Assembly (NCBI GenBank): GCA_002692605.1
Contig: NZLE01000051.1
Span: 13,696 to 20,635 of the forward strand
Reading direction: 5' to 3'
DNA: 6,940 nt
Origin: Opitutia bacterium
GTDB lineage: Bacteria > Verrucomicrobiota > Verrucomicrobiia > Opitutales > Seribacteraceae
This document shows positions 1 through 6,940 of the stretch, piece after piece (within the stretch, counting starts at the first letter, position 1; each line of letters begins with the position of its first letter). The translations under genes and the position numbers were made by a program. The notes beneath the pieces were generated by a model. The model ran no database searches. It saw nothing but the letters and a program-made list of their open reading frames with translations, and was not told the origin of the DNA.

Positions 1-647
1 CCATCCTCATCAAACCAGGACTTGGATTTGACTGAACCGAGAAGACCGCTCAACTCCAAATCCAATTCATAGCCTTCGACTGTCTGACCGCCTTGGCGAA
101 AGGTCTTTTTCCCATGACAACGAACCTTCGCCTGCGAAGGCGCCCTCATCCCCATATCGGGCGAATAGACCAGTATGGAATATTCCTTGCCCGCTTTCTT
201 GAATCCCCGCTTGAGAAATTCCCGGCGTATCCCCCAACTCATTTTACCCCGTTCGTCGAAAGGATACCGATTCTCCTTGGCTTGAATAAACTGCTTTTCG
301 CGAATCACGAGTTCCTCCCCCTCGACTCGTCCCCGCTTGGTGATCGGAATTCCCGCCATTTTCATTTCCGTGGAGAACTCAACCAATTCCCCATTTGGCT
401 TTTCGATCGTTTGCTGAGTCGAGCGAACTTCGAGAGTCTGTCCGGCCCGGTTCAGTTTCATGACAAATTCATTTTGGCTGATCACTCTATCCCTTTGGAG
501 TACCATTCGATCATGAGCGTAGCCCACCTTGGCCTCTCCGAGATACACCTCATACCATCGATCTACCGGACTGAAGGGGACTGCCGCCTCGTTCCCCTCG
601 GAAATCTTCAATAGAAAAAGACACAAGACGATGAGGAGCTTTCTCAT
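1..647 (-). CDS. Exported protein, N-terminal part; transglutaminase-like family probable (truncated at window edge)
   Basis: The reading frame opens at an ATG (complement of 645-647) and stays open to position 1, giving 215 codons of a protein whose C-terminus lies outside the window. Residues 1-21 form a signal peptide: MRK, then the hydrophobic stretch LLIVLCLFLL, with likely cleavage after NEA, so the product should be exported. The mature start has WYEVYLGEAKVGYAH (residues 31-45), followed by alternating beta-strand sequence and a KSWFDEDG segment at the truncation. From memory, a W-Y-x-V-Y-L-G-x-x-K-V-G-Y opening followed by a 'W-x-D-x-x-G' element is typical of the beta-rich front half of secreted transglutaminase-like proteins of planctomycetes and verrucomicrobia. 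The Cys-His-Asp core of that family would come after the cut and cannot be seen. A DUF3108-like periplasmic beta protein is the main alternative. It starts 41 bases after the sulfatase stop on the same strand, which suggests co-transcription. No clear ribosome binding site precedes the ATG. That a gene is here is near certain; the family is moderately supported. Confidence 0.8.
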   Translation of the reverse strand, partial: MRKLLIVLCLFLLKISEGNEAAVPFSPVDRWYEVYLGEAKVGYAHDRMVLQRDRVISQNEFVMKLNRAGQTLEVRSTQQTIEKPNGELVEFSTEMKMAGIPITKRGRVEGEELVIREKQFIQAKENRYPFDERGKMSWGIRREFLKRGFKKAGKEYSILVYSPDMGMRAPSQAKVRCHGKKTFRQGGQTVEGYELDLELSGLLGSVKSKSWFDED

Positions 648-688
648 GAATCCAAACTAAGTCGAAAGGCGTTGGGAGGTAAAAAAAC

Positions 689-2104
689 TTAGGGGCGCCA
701 GGGCATGCCGGAATCGCCCTTTGGCTGAAGAAAGCGCGCATCCACCTGCTTGTACCAAGCATGAAGTTTTCGTCTCATTTTACGCGCTCTTTCACTTTCC
801 AGGGCGGACAAATCCTTGGTTTCCCCAATGTCCTTCTCGAGGTTGTAAAGCGATATGGTTCCGTCTTCGTAATTTTCGAAAAGCTTGTATTCGCCCATTC
901 GGATGGCTCCTCCGGGAATACCACCCTGATTCGAATAATGCGGATAGTGCCAGTACAGGGCCTCTCTCTTCAATTCGCCCCCTTTCAGGGCGGGGGTCAA
1001 ATCGATGCCGTCAACCGCTTGCTCCAGCGAAATGCCTGCGGATGCGGCAACCGTTGGAAGCAAATCGATCGAACAGATCATCTCGCTGCTCACGCTTCCA
1101 GGTTCGGTGACCCCCGGGTATCGGATAATCCAAGGCTCGCGGATGCCTCCTTCATAGACCCAGCCTTTTCCTCCCTTGAGCGGCAGGTTGCTGGTGGGAC
1201 TTCCTTCCGAGGTGGAAAGACCGCCATTATCCGAGGTAAAGACGACCAGGGTGTCATCGGTCAACCCCGCATCATCGAGAGCGGAAAGAACTTTGCCAAC
1301 GGCTTCGTCCATCGCTTCCACCATAGCTGCGTAGACGGCGTGTTTTTGAAGAATACGAACCTTACGATCATGGAGCGGACCAAACTCGGCTCCCGCAATT
1401 CCAGCCGCTCTTTTCTTATATTTTTCAACCAAATCCTTGCGTCCCTGAAGAGGAGTGTGGACGGAATAAAAGGATAGATAGGCAAGAAAAGGCTTCTCCT
1501 TGTTTTTGAGAATGTAATTCGCGGTTTCCTCCGCCAATCGATTGGGAAGATGTTCGCCTTCCGGGCTATCCGGATGAAGTTCGGGGTTTTTGAACGGGGA
1601 AAAATATTTCTTACCGGTATACGGTCCGCCTTTGGCCCAACCGCCCATATTGACCTCAAAGCCCTGAGCCTTAGGCCACCACTGCTTGCTTGGGCCCAAA
1701 TGCCATTTGCCCGCAAAGAAGGTCCCGTATCCCTCATCCTTCAGCGCTTCAGCTAGGGTTATCTCATGCAGATCCATTTTATCGTGCAAGGGAGCGGGAT
1801 TGAATTTGCCCGAACGTTTGCCGGAAAAGAAATTAGTCGCCCTTACCCGGGTTGGATACTTTCCGGTCATCAAACTGTAACGGGTGGGCGAACAGACTGG
1901 ATTGGCGGCGTAGCCATCCGTAAATCGCATGCCCGTCGCAGCCAGACGATCAATGTGAGGAGTTTCGTAAAAGCAATTGGGATTATTCGCTCCGATATCC
2001 ATGTATCCGAGATCATCGACGAGAAAAACAACCACGTTGGGCTGCTTCGAAAGAAGGCAGGAGGCAAATCCGACAAGAAATCCGAAGAGGATGATTTTAT
2101 TCAT
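689..2104 (-). CDS. Exported family S1 (arylsulfatase A-like) sulfatase, formylglycine type
   Basis: This enzyme should hydrolyse sulfate esters, probably on a sulfated polysaccharide or oligosaccharide, outside the cytoplasm. It is complete at 471 residues, a normal length for the family. Residues 1-19 are a signal peptide; Cys16 in GFASC is at best a weak lipobox. The core follows: VFLVDDLGYMD (residues 26-36) with metal ligands Asp30 and Asp31; CSPTR (71-75), where Cys71 would become the catalytic formylglycine and Arg75 assists; GYGTFFAGKWHLG (125-137), the second sulfatase signature; HTP (216-218); SDNGG (291-295), with metal ligands Asp292 and Asn293; and Lys310 in LPLKGGKG. The C-terminal subdomain has WHYPHYSNQGG (385-395) and a metal-independent tail ending LYNLEKDIGETKDLS. 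All catalytic residues are present, so it looks active. The Cys-type motif needs a separate formylglycine-generating enzyme, not encoded here. The C-terminal pattern recalls the S1_16 subfamily, but I cannot assign subfamily or substrate firmly. It lies 46 bases behind the large multidomain gene and 41 bases ahead of the next one. Confidence 0.95.
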   Translation of the reverse strand: MNKIILFGFLVGFASCLLSKQPNVVVFLVDDLGYMDIGANNPNCFYETPHIDRLAATGMRFTDGYAANPVCSPTRYSLMTGKYPTRVRATNFFSGKRSGKFNPAPLHDKMDLHEITLAEALKDEGYGTFFAGKWHLGPSKQWWPKAQGFEVNMGGWAKGGPYTGKKYFSPFKNPELHPDSPEGEHLPNRLAEETANYILKNKEKPFLAYLSFYSVHTPLQGRKDLVEKYKKRAAGIAGAEFGPLHDRKVRILQKHAVYAAMVEAMDEAVGKVLSALDDAGLTDDTLVVFTSDNGGLSTSEGSPTSNLPLKGGKGWVYEGGIREPWIIRYPGVTEPGSVSSEMICSIDLLPTVAASAGISLEQAVDGIDLTPALKGGELKREALYWHYPHYSNQGGIPGGAIRMGEYKLFENYEDGTISLYNLEKDIGETKDLSALESERARKMRRKLHAWYKQVDARFLQPKGDSGMPWRP

Positions 2105-2150
2105 CGCAGGCTGTCCGAAGGTAAGGAGGTGAAGAGTTGCCCGGACCGCG

Positions 2151-5100
2151 CTAGCGAACCTTCATCATCCCCCGCATCAGGATGTGATGACCGGGAAAAG
2201 TGCAGACGTAAGGGTAGTCGCCCTTGGACGTCGGAGCGGTGAACGACATCTCCTCTTCCTTGCCATAATCGACCAAGCTCGAGTGCCACAGGACGTCAGG
2301 GCTCTCGGGAACAAAGGCCATGGTGAATCCCTTGGCTCCCAAGGTCAGCGCCTGTTGGGCCACGGAGTCCGCCTTGTTCGGCTTGGTGAAAACGAGATTG
2401 TGAGGCATGAAATCGGGATTCGCGAAAATGAGCTTCACCTTCTTTCCGGGCTTAACCGTGAATTCGCTCAAGTCGTATTTCATTTTTTCCACAACCGTGC
2501 CAATGCGAACCGTGATCAATTCCGGAGTATCAGAGAGAATCCCGGACTTTTCGGAGACTTCAACGGTTTCTTCCTCCACTGCCTGACTTCCCTTCGTGGG
2601 ATCGGCGTTGTACCAATGATGCTGAACCGTCAGGGCGGCCATACGGGCGTGGGGATGAGGGGATTTCAGCAGATCGTTCAACAAGCGACCGTTTCTGCGG
2701 TTGTGCTGCTGATGAACCCATAGGGCTTCCATCAGGTGATGGGCATGCTCTTTTTTCTTCGGATCGAATTGCCTTATCCACTTTTGAGTGGCATTGATGA
2801 CTTCATCGGTCTCCCTCTCGCTCAACTCAATGCGTGTGCGGTGACGGACCCCGTCCACGGGATGCTTAAGGTTATCCAGGAGTTTTTCCAATGGTTCCCC
2901 ATCGATTTTAACCGCCTTCTGGATCGGCTTACCGGTGTAGGAAACACGGAAGATTCGACCGTGTTTGTGATCCCGATTCGGGTCTCTGACGTTGTGTTGC
3001 ATATGTCCGATGATGACGTTTTGCCAGTCCGAAACGTAAAGAGCGCCGTCCGAGCCAAAAATCGCATCGGTGGGACGGAAGTTCTTGTCTCCACTCAACA
3101 GAAAGCCCTCGGACTCCTCGTCTTGCTTGGAACCGTCGGCGAGAGTCTTGGTGACCCTCAGGGTTTCGCCGTTGGGAGTGCCCCAGACTTCTCCGAGTTT
3201 GGTTTTTTCCGTCACTTTCTTCGCATCCCTGCCCCGACCCACCGTCTTGGTCAATTCGTAGCCCCCGTCACGATGGAGTTTGTACTGTTTGATGCCTAGA
3301 AAACCAATGGAATTGCAAATCAGAAAATCACCCTGCATCTCCTCGGGGAAATTGTCGCTGGAAAGAACCTCGCAAGCGGGAACCGGCCGAACCTCCTTGT
3401 TAAGCAGAGAATGCATCTTCCAACCCTTTCCATCGGGACGAACCTGATAAGGTCGCCCTCCGGTTCCGTCGGTGGCGTAGTGATAGCCCCAATCGTCAAA
3501 CGCTATCCCGTGGGGATTTGGACTGTTTCCACCATGAAGGGCAATGGTATGACGACGCGGATCAAAACGGTACATGGCGGAGGACCCGGTTGCCAAAGAA
3601 GGGCCCCAAGGATGCTCGTGGTTGTGTTGAAGGAAGATTCCACTTTGCCAATAAACACCGCCGTCCGGTCCGAAAATCAGGTTATTTGCGGCATGATGGG
3701 TATCGGATGTCCCCAAACCCTGAAAAATGACGTAGCGCTCGTCCGCCTTGTCGTCCCCATCCGTGTCACGAAGAAAGAGAAGATTCGGGCCCGACGTCAC
3801 CAAGACCCCACCATTCCAAAACTCAAAGCCAAGCGGGTTGTGAACTTTGGCGAATTCAATCACCCGGTCGGCTTTTCCATCGCGGTCCTCATCCGGTAGA
3901 ATCAAAAGAGCGTCGTTCATCTCCTTCATCGGTTCCCACATCGGGTAGGTCGGCCAGGCAGCCGCCCAGAGACGTCCCTTGGCATCCACTTGCATCTGCA
4001 CCGGATTGATCAGTTCGGGGAATTGCCTTTCATCCGCAAACAAACTCACCTCAAAACCATCCCGTACCGCTAAACGCTTCGCGCTTTCTTCGGGACTCAG
4101 ATAGCTGGTGGTTCCCTCCTTGTCCGCATTCGAACTCCTGCTTCCGCCTCCCACATTGGAAATCACCTTAACCGGAGCAGGAACGTTTCCATCATCCACC
4201 TTATGGTCCTTGCCTTGGGCAGCCGCCCAAACCAACCGGTCCCGGTTCGCGGTCATAACGTCGAGCATAACCAACTCATGCTGAAGAACTTCTGCATTTG
4301 ATTGATCATCCACAAATCGCAGCCCCGAACGCCCACCCCAGATATCGTTTCCGTCGGTGGCGCGGTATCGGTTGATCCAATGCCAGTTCTTTTCCAATAC
4401 CGCTTCCCTGAGCTTTTCAACTTTTTGGGTCGCAGAAACCGTTTTCCCAAACAATGCCGTTGCAATGACTTCGGCCAATTTGCGGTTCCCCCGTTCGTTC
4501 AAGTGGACTCCATTAATGGTCATGGGCTCTTTGACCTGCTGATAGAGTTTCAGAGTCGGATCAAAGAGATTTACGTAGGCGACGCCGGCTTCCTTGGCGG
4601 CGCTAGCCGTGGCTTGCGCAAATGCCGATAAGTTTCGGTTATGCGATCTGCCATTGGGCAAATTGCGGTCCTTCAAATCCTCAAAGGCAATCGGACTGAA
4701 AAGAACGATCCGCGGAAAATCCTTTCCATTGGGCTTGTAGCTTCGGATTTTACCGACGAATTCGACGAGCAATCTGCGGTGACTGTCCGCCGCATCCGGA
4801 CCTGCAAAGGATTCGTTGTATCCGAACATGGCAAAGACAACGTCCGCCTTGACGTGCTGAAGGTACTGGTCCATTGGGGTGAACCCCTTGCTTCGGGGAT
4901 GATAGTTGGGGCGGTCTCCGGAAAGCGACATGTTCCGAAAGGAAACCTCCTTGCCCTGCAACTCGCTTTGCAGAAGCGTCTCCATCCAACCATCATGTTG
5001 CATCCGGTCGGCCAACCCATTTCCCAAAATTGCCACGGTGTCGCCCTTGAGGAAGGAAAAGGGGTCGGGATCCCTGTAACCATCGGGTACGGCAACGGCT

Positions 5101-6680
5101 TCCTTCGGAGATCCGGTGGCCGGTGGCTTCTCTTTTTTTCCGGGAAAGGTCAGGTAGGCGATTTCTCCCTTTTCCTTGAGATCAAAAACGATTCTTTGGG
5201 CGCCCCGCACCTTTGACTTTTCGAAAACGGGCTTGCGGTTTTGGTCCAATACGGAAACCGAAAAGTCATTCAGCCTGCTTTCAAATCCGGTACGATTCCA
5301 TATTTCAATTTTTTCAATGGCTTGGGCTTTTCCCAAATCGACTTCCCACCAAGGGTCCTTGGAGCCGTTGGTATGAGTCTGACCCCCTGCATTGTAATCG
5401 GGGTTTTTCTTTCCATCCGTGGCTCTTTGGGCAACTCCTCCATGGGCAGTGCTGGATTGCTTGGATTTGCCGGTCCTTGCAATATTTTTTCCACCACTGA
5501 AGATTTCGACTTCGTTTAAGGTGAGAATCTTATTGTCTCCGGGGATCGTGATACGAAGGAATCGTCCCTGAGGCAAGCCGCCCGTTTTCTTTTGGGAAGG
5601 CTCAGGCTTTTTTGCCTTCGGGTTTACCCGTTCGGTGTTGTTGTTGGCGGGAATGGCACTGTCGAGTTTGGCGTACATTGCGGGCTTGACTCCCTTTGCC
5701 TCTCCGCCTCCCTTAAAAGTGTTGGGTTCGTAGGGCCCCACGAAATCGATGGTGGAATCCGCTTTGATTTGATTTTCCAAACCAAGGGACCAGTAAACGC
5801 CATTAATCACCATCCTGCGGTATCCCGGGTTTAAAATATCCTCGGATGCTCCGTAAAGAGAGGTGAAAACCCTGCCTTTCCTGCCATCCTTCCCTTCGTA
5901 GTGGCGGGTCCACTCACTTGCCATGGGCGGTTTGTCGGGATCCGGCGCTCCGTCCGGTTCCATGGTCATCAGAGGTTGCGCCATGGTCAGGACGTTCCAA
6001 TCCTTTTGGGCCTCCGCGTTGTATCCGCCTGCCAGTACGTGCACCTTACTGACGCCTCGGAGTATTGAGTGTCCGCTTTTTTTCGGAATCAAGTCGATGC
6101 GGGTGCTTTGTCGGTGATTGCGGCCGTAATGCCCAACCCAGCTTTGTCCAAGCACCTGATGACCGAATCCCGCATGATAGTCCTCTCCCTCGTATCGAAA
6201 ATGATACTTGTAGTAGGGATCGTTCTTGCGGTTGTCGTCATACTTGAATCCATGCGTGGAAGTACGCAAGCCAACCACTGGACCGGCACGGTTCAGGTAA
6301 TCGTCGATATGTTTCATTTGCTCGGCGGGAAGCGCGAGAAAACGAGTGAAAATGATCATGCCATCCGCTTGCCGCAAGGCTTCGAGTCCGGGAATGTTGG
6401 AAGCTCCGGCCTTAATCTCACCTTTTTCATCGAGACCGAACAGAACCGTGCAGTCGAAACCGTGATGCACCGCAAGAATGCGAGCCAGAGCGGGTAAGGT
6501 CTCTTCGGCCCGGTATTCATGATCGCTTGCAACGAAAACCAGCTTTTTTCCCTTACTTGGCTGTCCGCTCTTGTAAACGAGGGGATTGGCGTGAAGGAAG
6601 GAAGCACCGAGAAAACAGCAAAGCAACTGCATCCAAGTTCGGGCGTGTTTCAGGGCAAGGGCCACCATAGTGTTATACAT
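2151..6680 (-). CDS. Exported multidomain protein: ThuA, discoidin, SGNH-like, dehydrogenase beta-propeller, HEAT-like, blue copper
   Basis: One uninterrupted frame of about 1509 residues, numbered from the ATG at 6680. Residues 1-31 are a signal peptide (hydrophobic QLLCCFLGASFLHA, cleavage before NP). Residues 47-297 are ThuA-like (LVFVASDHEYRAEE at the start). Residues 372-505 are a discoidin/F5-8C carbohydrate-binding-type domain (NEVEIFSGG, WWEVDLG, IEKIEIWNR). Residues 539-745 are SGNH-hydrolase-like (LGNGLADRMQ, FGYNESF, INGVHLNERG), with Ser and Asp of the catalytic set replaced. Residues 867-1250 match the PVC 'membrane-bound dehydrogenase' propeller related to sugar dehydrogenases, with DEDRDGKAD and DTDGDDKAD turns and THHAANNLIFGPDG. 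Residues 1252-1357 are helical, HEAT-like. Residues 1385-1509 are a type 1 copper domain with ligands His1427, Cys1493, His1498 and Met1502, the last three in an azurin-like CTFPGHHILM. There is no CxxCH haem motif. The frame extends upstream to a TTG at 6719 (1522 residues); ATGs at 6668 and 6632 are also possible starts. None has a clear ribosome binding site. A role in oxidising glycan-derived sugars with electron output to copper is inference. Confidence 0.93.
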   Translation of the reverse strand: MYNTMVALALKHARTWMQLLCCFLGASFLHANPLVYKSGQPSKGKKLVFVASDHEYRAEETLPALARILAVHHGFDCTVLFGLDEKGEIKAGASNIPGLEALRQADGMIIFTRFLALPAEQMKHIDDYLNRAGPVVGLRTSTHGFKYDDNRKNDPYYKYHFRYEGEDYHAGFGHQVLGQSWVGHYGRNHRQSTRIDLIPKKSGHSILRGVSKVHVLAGGYNAEAQKDWNVLTMAQPLMTMEPDGAPDPDKPPMASEWTRHYEGKDGRKGRVFTSLYGASEDILNPGYRRMVINGVYWSLGLENQIKADSTIDFVGPYEPNTFKGGGEAKGVKPAMYAKLDSAIPANNNTERVNPKAKKPEPSQKKTGGLPQGRFLRITIPGDNKILTLNEVEIFSGGKNIARTGKSKQSSTAHGGVAQRATDGKKNPDYNAGGQTHTNGSKDPWWEVDLGKAQAIEKIEIWNRTGFESRLNDFSVSVLDQNRKPVFEKSKVRGAQRIVFDLKEKGEIAYLTFPGKKEKPPATGSPKEAVAVPDGYRDPDPFSFLKGDTVAILGNGLADRMQHDGWMETLLQSELQGKEVSFRNMSLSGDRPNYHPRSKGFTPMDQYLQHVKADVVFAMFGYNESFAGPDAADSHRRLLVEFVGKIRSYKPNGKDFPRIVLFSPIAFEDLKDRNLPNGRSHNRNLSAFAQATASAAKEAGVAYVNLFDPTLKLYQQVKEPMTINGVHLNERGNRKLAEVIATALFGKTVSATQKVEKLREAVLEKNWHWINRYRATDGNDIWGGRSGLRFVDDQSNAEVLQHELVMLDVMTANRDRLVWAAAQGKDHKVDDGNVPAPVKVISNVGGGSRSSNADKEGTTSYLSPEESAKRLAVRDGFEVSLFADERQFPELINPVQMQVDAKGRLWAAAWPTYPMWEPMKEMNDALLILPDEDRDGKADRVIEFAKVHNPLGFEFWNGGVLVTSGPNLLFLRDTDGDDKADERYVIFQGLGTSDTHHAANNLIFGPDGGVYWQSGIFLQHNHEHPWGPSLATGSSAMYRFDPRRHTIALHGGNSPNPHGIAFDDWGYHYATDGTGGRPYQVRPDGKGWKMHSLLNKEVRPVPACEVLSSDNFPEEMQGDFLICNSIGFLGIKQYKLHRDGGYELTKTVGRGRDAKKVTEKTKLGEVWGTPNGETLRVTKTLADGSKQDEESEGFLLSGDKNFRPTDAIFGSDGALYVSDWQNVIIGHMQHNVRDPNRDHKHGRIFRVSYTGKPIQKAVKIDGEPLEKLLDNLKHPVDGVRHRTRIELSERETDEVINATQKWIRQFDPKKKEHAHHLMEALWVHQQHNRRNGRLLNDLLKSPHPHARMAALTVQHHWYNADPTKGSQAVEEETVEVSEKSGILSDTPELITVRIGTVVEKMKYDLSEFTVKPGKKVKLIFANPDFMPHNLVFTKPNKADSVAQQALTLGAKGFTMAFVPESPDVLWHSSLVDYGKEEEMSFTAPTSKGDYPYVCTFPGHHILMRGMMKVR

Positions 6681-6792
6681 AGTTGGAACGGTTATGGGTT
6701 GTGGATGTGGGTAAGACAATGAATTCCAAAAGAATTTCTGAAATTGTCCAAGCGTAAAGAGTGAAACTTTGATAATTCGTAAATGGGACGTC

Positions 6793-6847
6793 CTCCCGAG
6801 GGTTCAGAGAAAACGCATGATTCGGAAGTAATTTTATCTCTCCCGAG
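6793..6847. repeat. Spaced direct repeat CTCCCGAG, possible operator half-sites
   Basis: CTCCCGAG occurs at 6793-6800 and again at 6840-6847, 47 bases apart start to start. The second copy lies just downstream of the candidate -10 box. The first copy touches the palindrome GGACGTCC (6786-6793). Two copies of an 8-base word placed between promoter and start codon could be regulator sites, but no regulator is known here and eight bases is short enough to recur by chance. Confidence 0.2.
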
Positions 6848-6852
6848 ACCAT

Positions 6853-6882
6853 TTTATGATGCAAAAGTGCCGTTTATGTCAG
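6853..6882 (-). promoter_or_regulatory. Candidate sigma70-type promoter for the operon
   Basis: Read on the minus strand, CTGACA (6882-6877, five of six to TTGACA) is followed by an 18-base spacer and CATAAA (6858-6853, four of six to TATAAT). A TG lies three bases before the -10 box. Transcription would start near 6846 and leave a leader of about 165 bases before the ATG at 6680. The match is weak and the region is AT-rich, so chance is a real alternative. The promoter consensus of this lineage may also differ from that of E. coli. Confidence 0.25.
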
Positions 6883-6940
6883 GTTGCGGGTTTTTATTAT
6901 ATATTTGTTTGCCAACCCTTGAGGCATAGCTTACTTATTG

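Larger units (their letters stand above)
6681..6940. other. Intergenic region upstream of the operon, no supported gene
   Basis: About 260 AT-rich bases at the right edge hold no frame I would call a gene. The only same-strand frame, from a TTG at 6864 to a stop at 6673, is short, has no recognisable motif and overlaps the start of the large gene. The stretch presumably holds the promoter and untranslated leader for the minus-strand genes. It contains a candidate promoter, a spaced direct repeat and a perfect 8-base palindrome, GGACGTCC, at 6786-6793. A TATAAT at 6901-6896 (minus strand) has no -35 box at proper distance. Nothing shows which gene lies beyond 6940. Confidence 0.6.

Noticed and set aside
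93..614. Plus-strand open frame of 173 codons opposite the truncated left gene
   Set aside because: The minus-strand frame has a clear signal peptide and family-like sequence; the plus-strand product is rich in Pro, Arg, His and Phe without domain character.
681..700. Run of seven T just after the sulfatase stop (minus strand) as a possible terminator
   Set aside because: The GC-rich sequence before it does not fold into a convincing stem, and the next gene starts 41 bases on.
761..1477. Plus-strand open frame of 238 codons inside the sulfatase gene
   Set aside because: It lies entirely opposite a sulfatase with all catalytic motifs intact, has no recognisable motif and looks like a shadow of the real codon pattern.
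2610..4082. Cytochrome c domain expected with this type of propeller
   Set aside because: No CxxCH motif occurs anywhere in the translated protein, so a haem domain cannot be supported.
6673..6864. Minus-strand frame of 63 codons upstream of the giant gene
   Set aside because: It starts at a TTG (first ATG at 6852), has no ribosome binding site or known motif and overlaps the start of the giant gene. A leader peptide is possible but unsupported.
6860..6873. Possible sigma54 promoter, GGCACTTTTGC on the minus strand
   Set aside because: The GG and GC elements are separated by seven bases, whereas sigma54 promoters need ten.
6896..6915. TTGGCA followed by a perfect TATAAT on the minus strand
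   Set aside because: The two boxes are only eight bases apart, far too close for a sigma70 promoter; TATAAT in such AT-rich sequence is expected by chance.
6881..6915. GGTTG and CAACC flanking an AT-rich stretch, as a terminator or inverted repeat
   Set aside because: Only about five bases pair around a loop of more than 20 bases, which is too weak to call.

Overview
The window reads as part of a marine-type PVC-superphylum genome, most likely Verrucomicrobiota with Planctomycetota as the alternative. Three lines support this. The first is a giant secreted multidomain protein built from ThuA, SGNH and 'membrane-bound dehydrogenase' beta-propeller modules, a combination characteristic of that superphylum. 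The second is a family S1 sulfatase directly behind it. The third is that none of the genes has an obvious Shine-Dalgarno sequence. Taxonomy is inferred from domain content only; no marker gene is present.

All three genes lie on the minus strand and are read from right to left. About 260 bases at the right edge (6681-6940) hold no convincing gene and probably contain the promoter and leader. The first gene (6680 to 2151) encodes an exported protein of about 1509 residues. Its modules in order are: signal peptide, ThuA-like domain, discoidin (F5/8 type C) domain, SGNH-hydrolase-like domain, sugar-dehydrogenase-type beta-propeller, HEAT-like helices and a C-terminal type 1 (blue) copper domain. 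After 46 bases comes a complete exported sulfatase of 471 residues (2104 to 689). After another 41 bases comes the N-terminal 215 residues of a third exported protein, which resembles the front part of secreted transglutaminase-like proteins and runs off the left edge at position 1.

The short gaps, shared strand and three export signals suggest one transcription unit for envelope or extracellular work on sulfated glycans. The sulfatase would remove sulfate esters. The large protein may bind glycan through its discoidin domain and oxidise a sugar-like substrate in the propeller, passing electrons to the fused copper centre. This scheme is inference. The point most worth checking is the copper domain, which sits where relatives often carry a CxxCH cytochrome domain; the SGNH module in the same protein also appears to lack its serine nucleophile. 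I found no tRNA, rRNA, CRISPR array, insertion sequence or phage gene.
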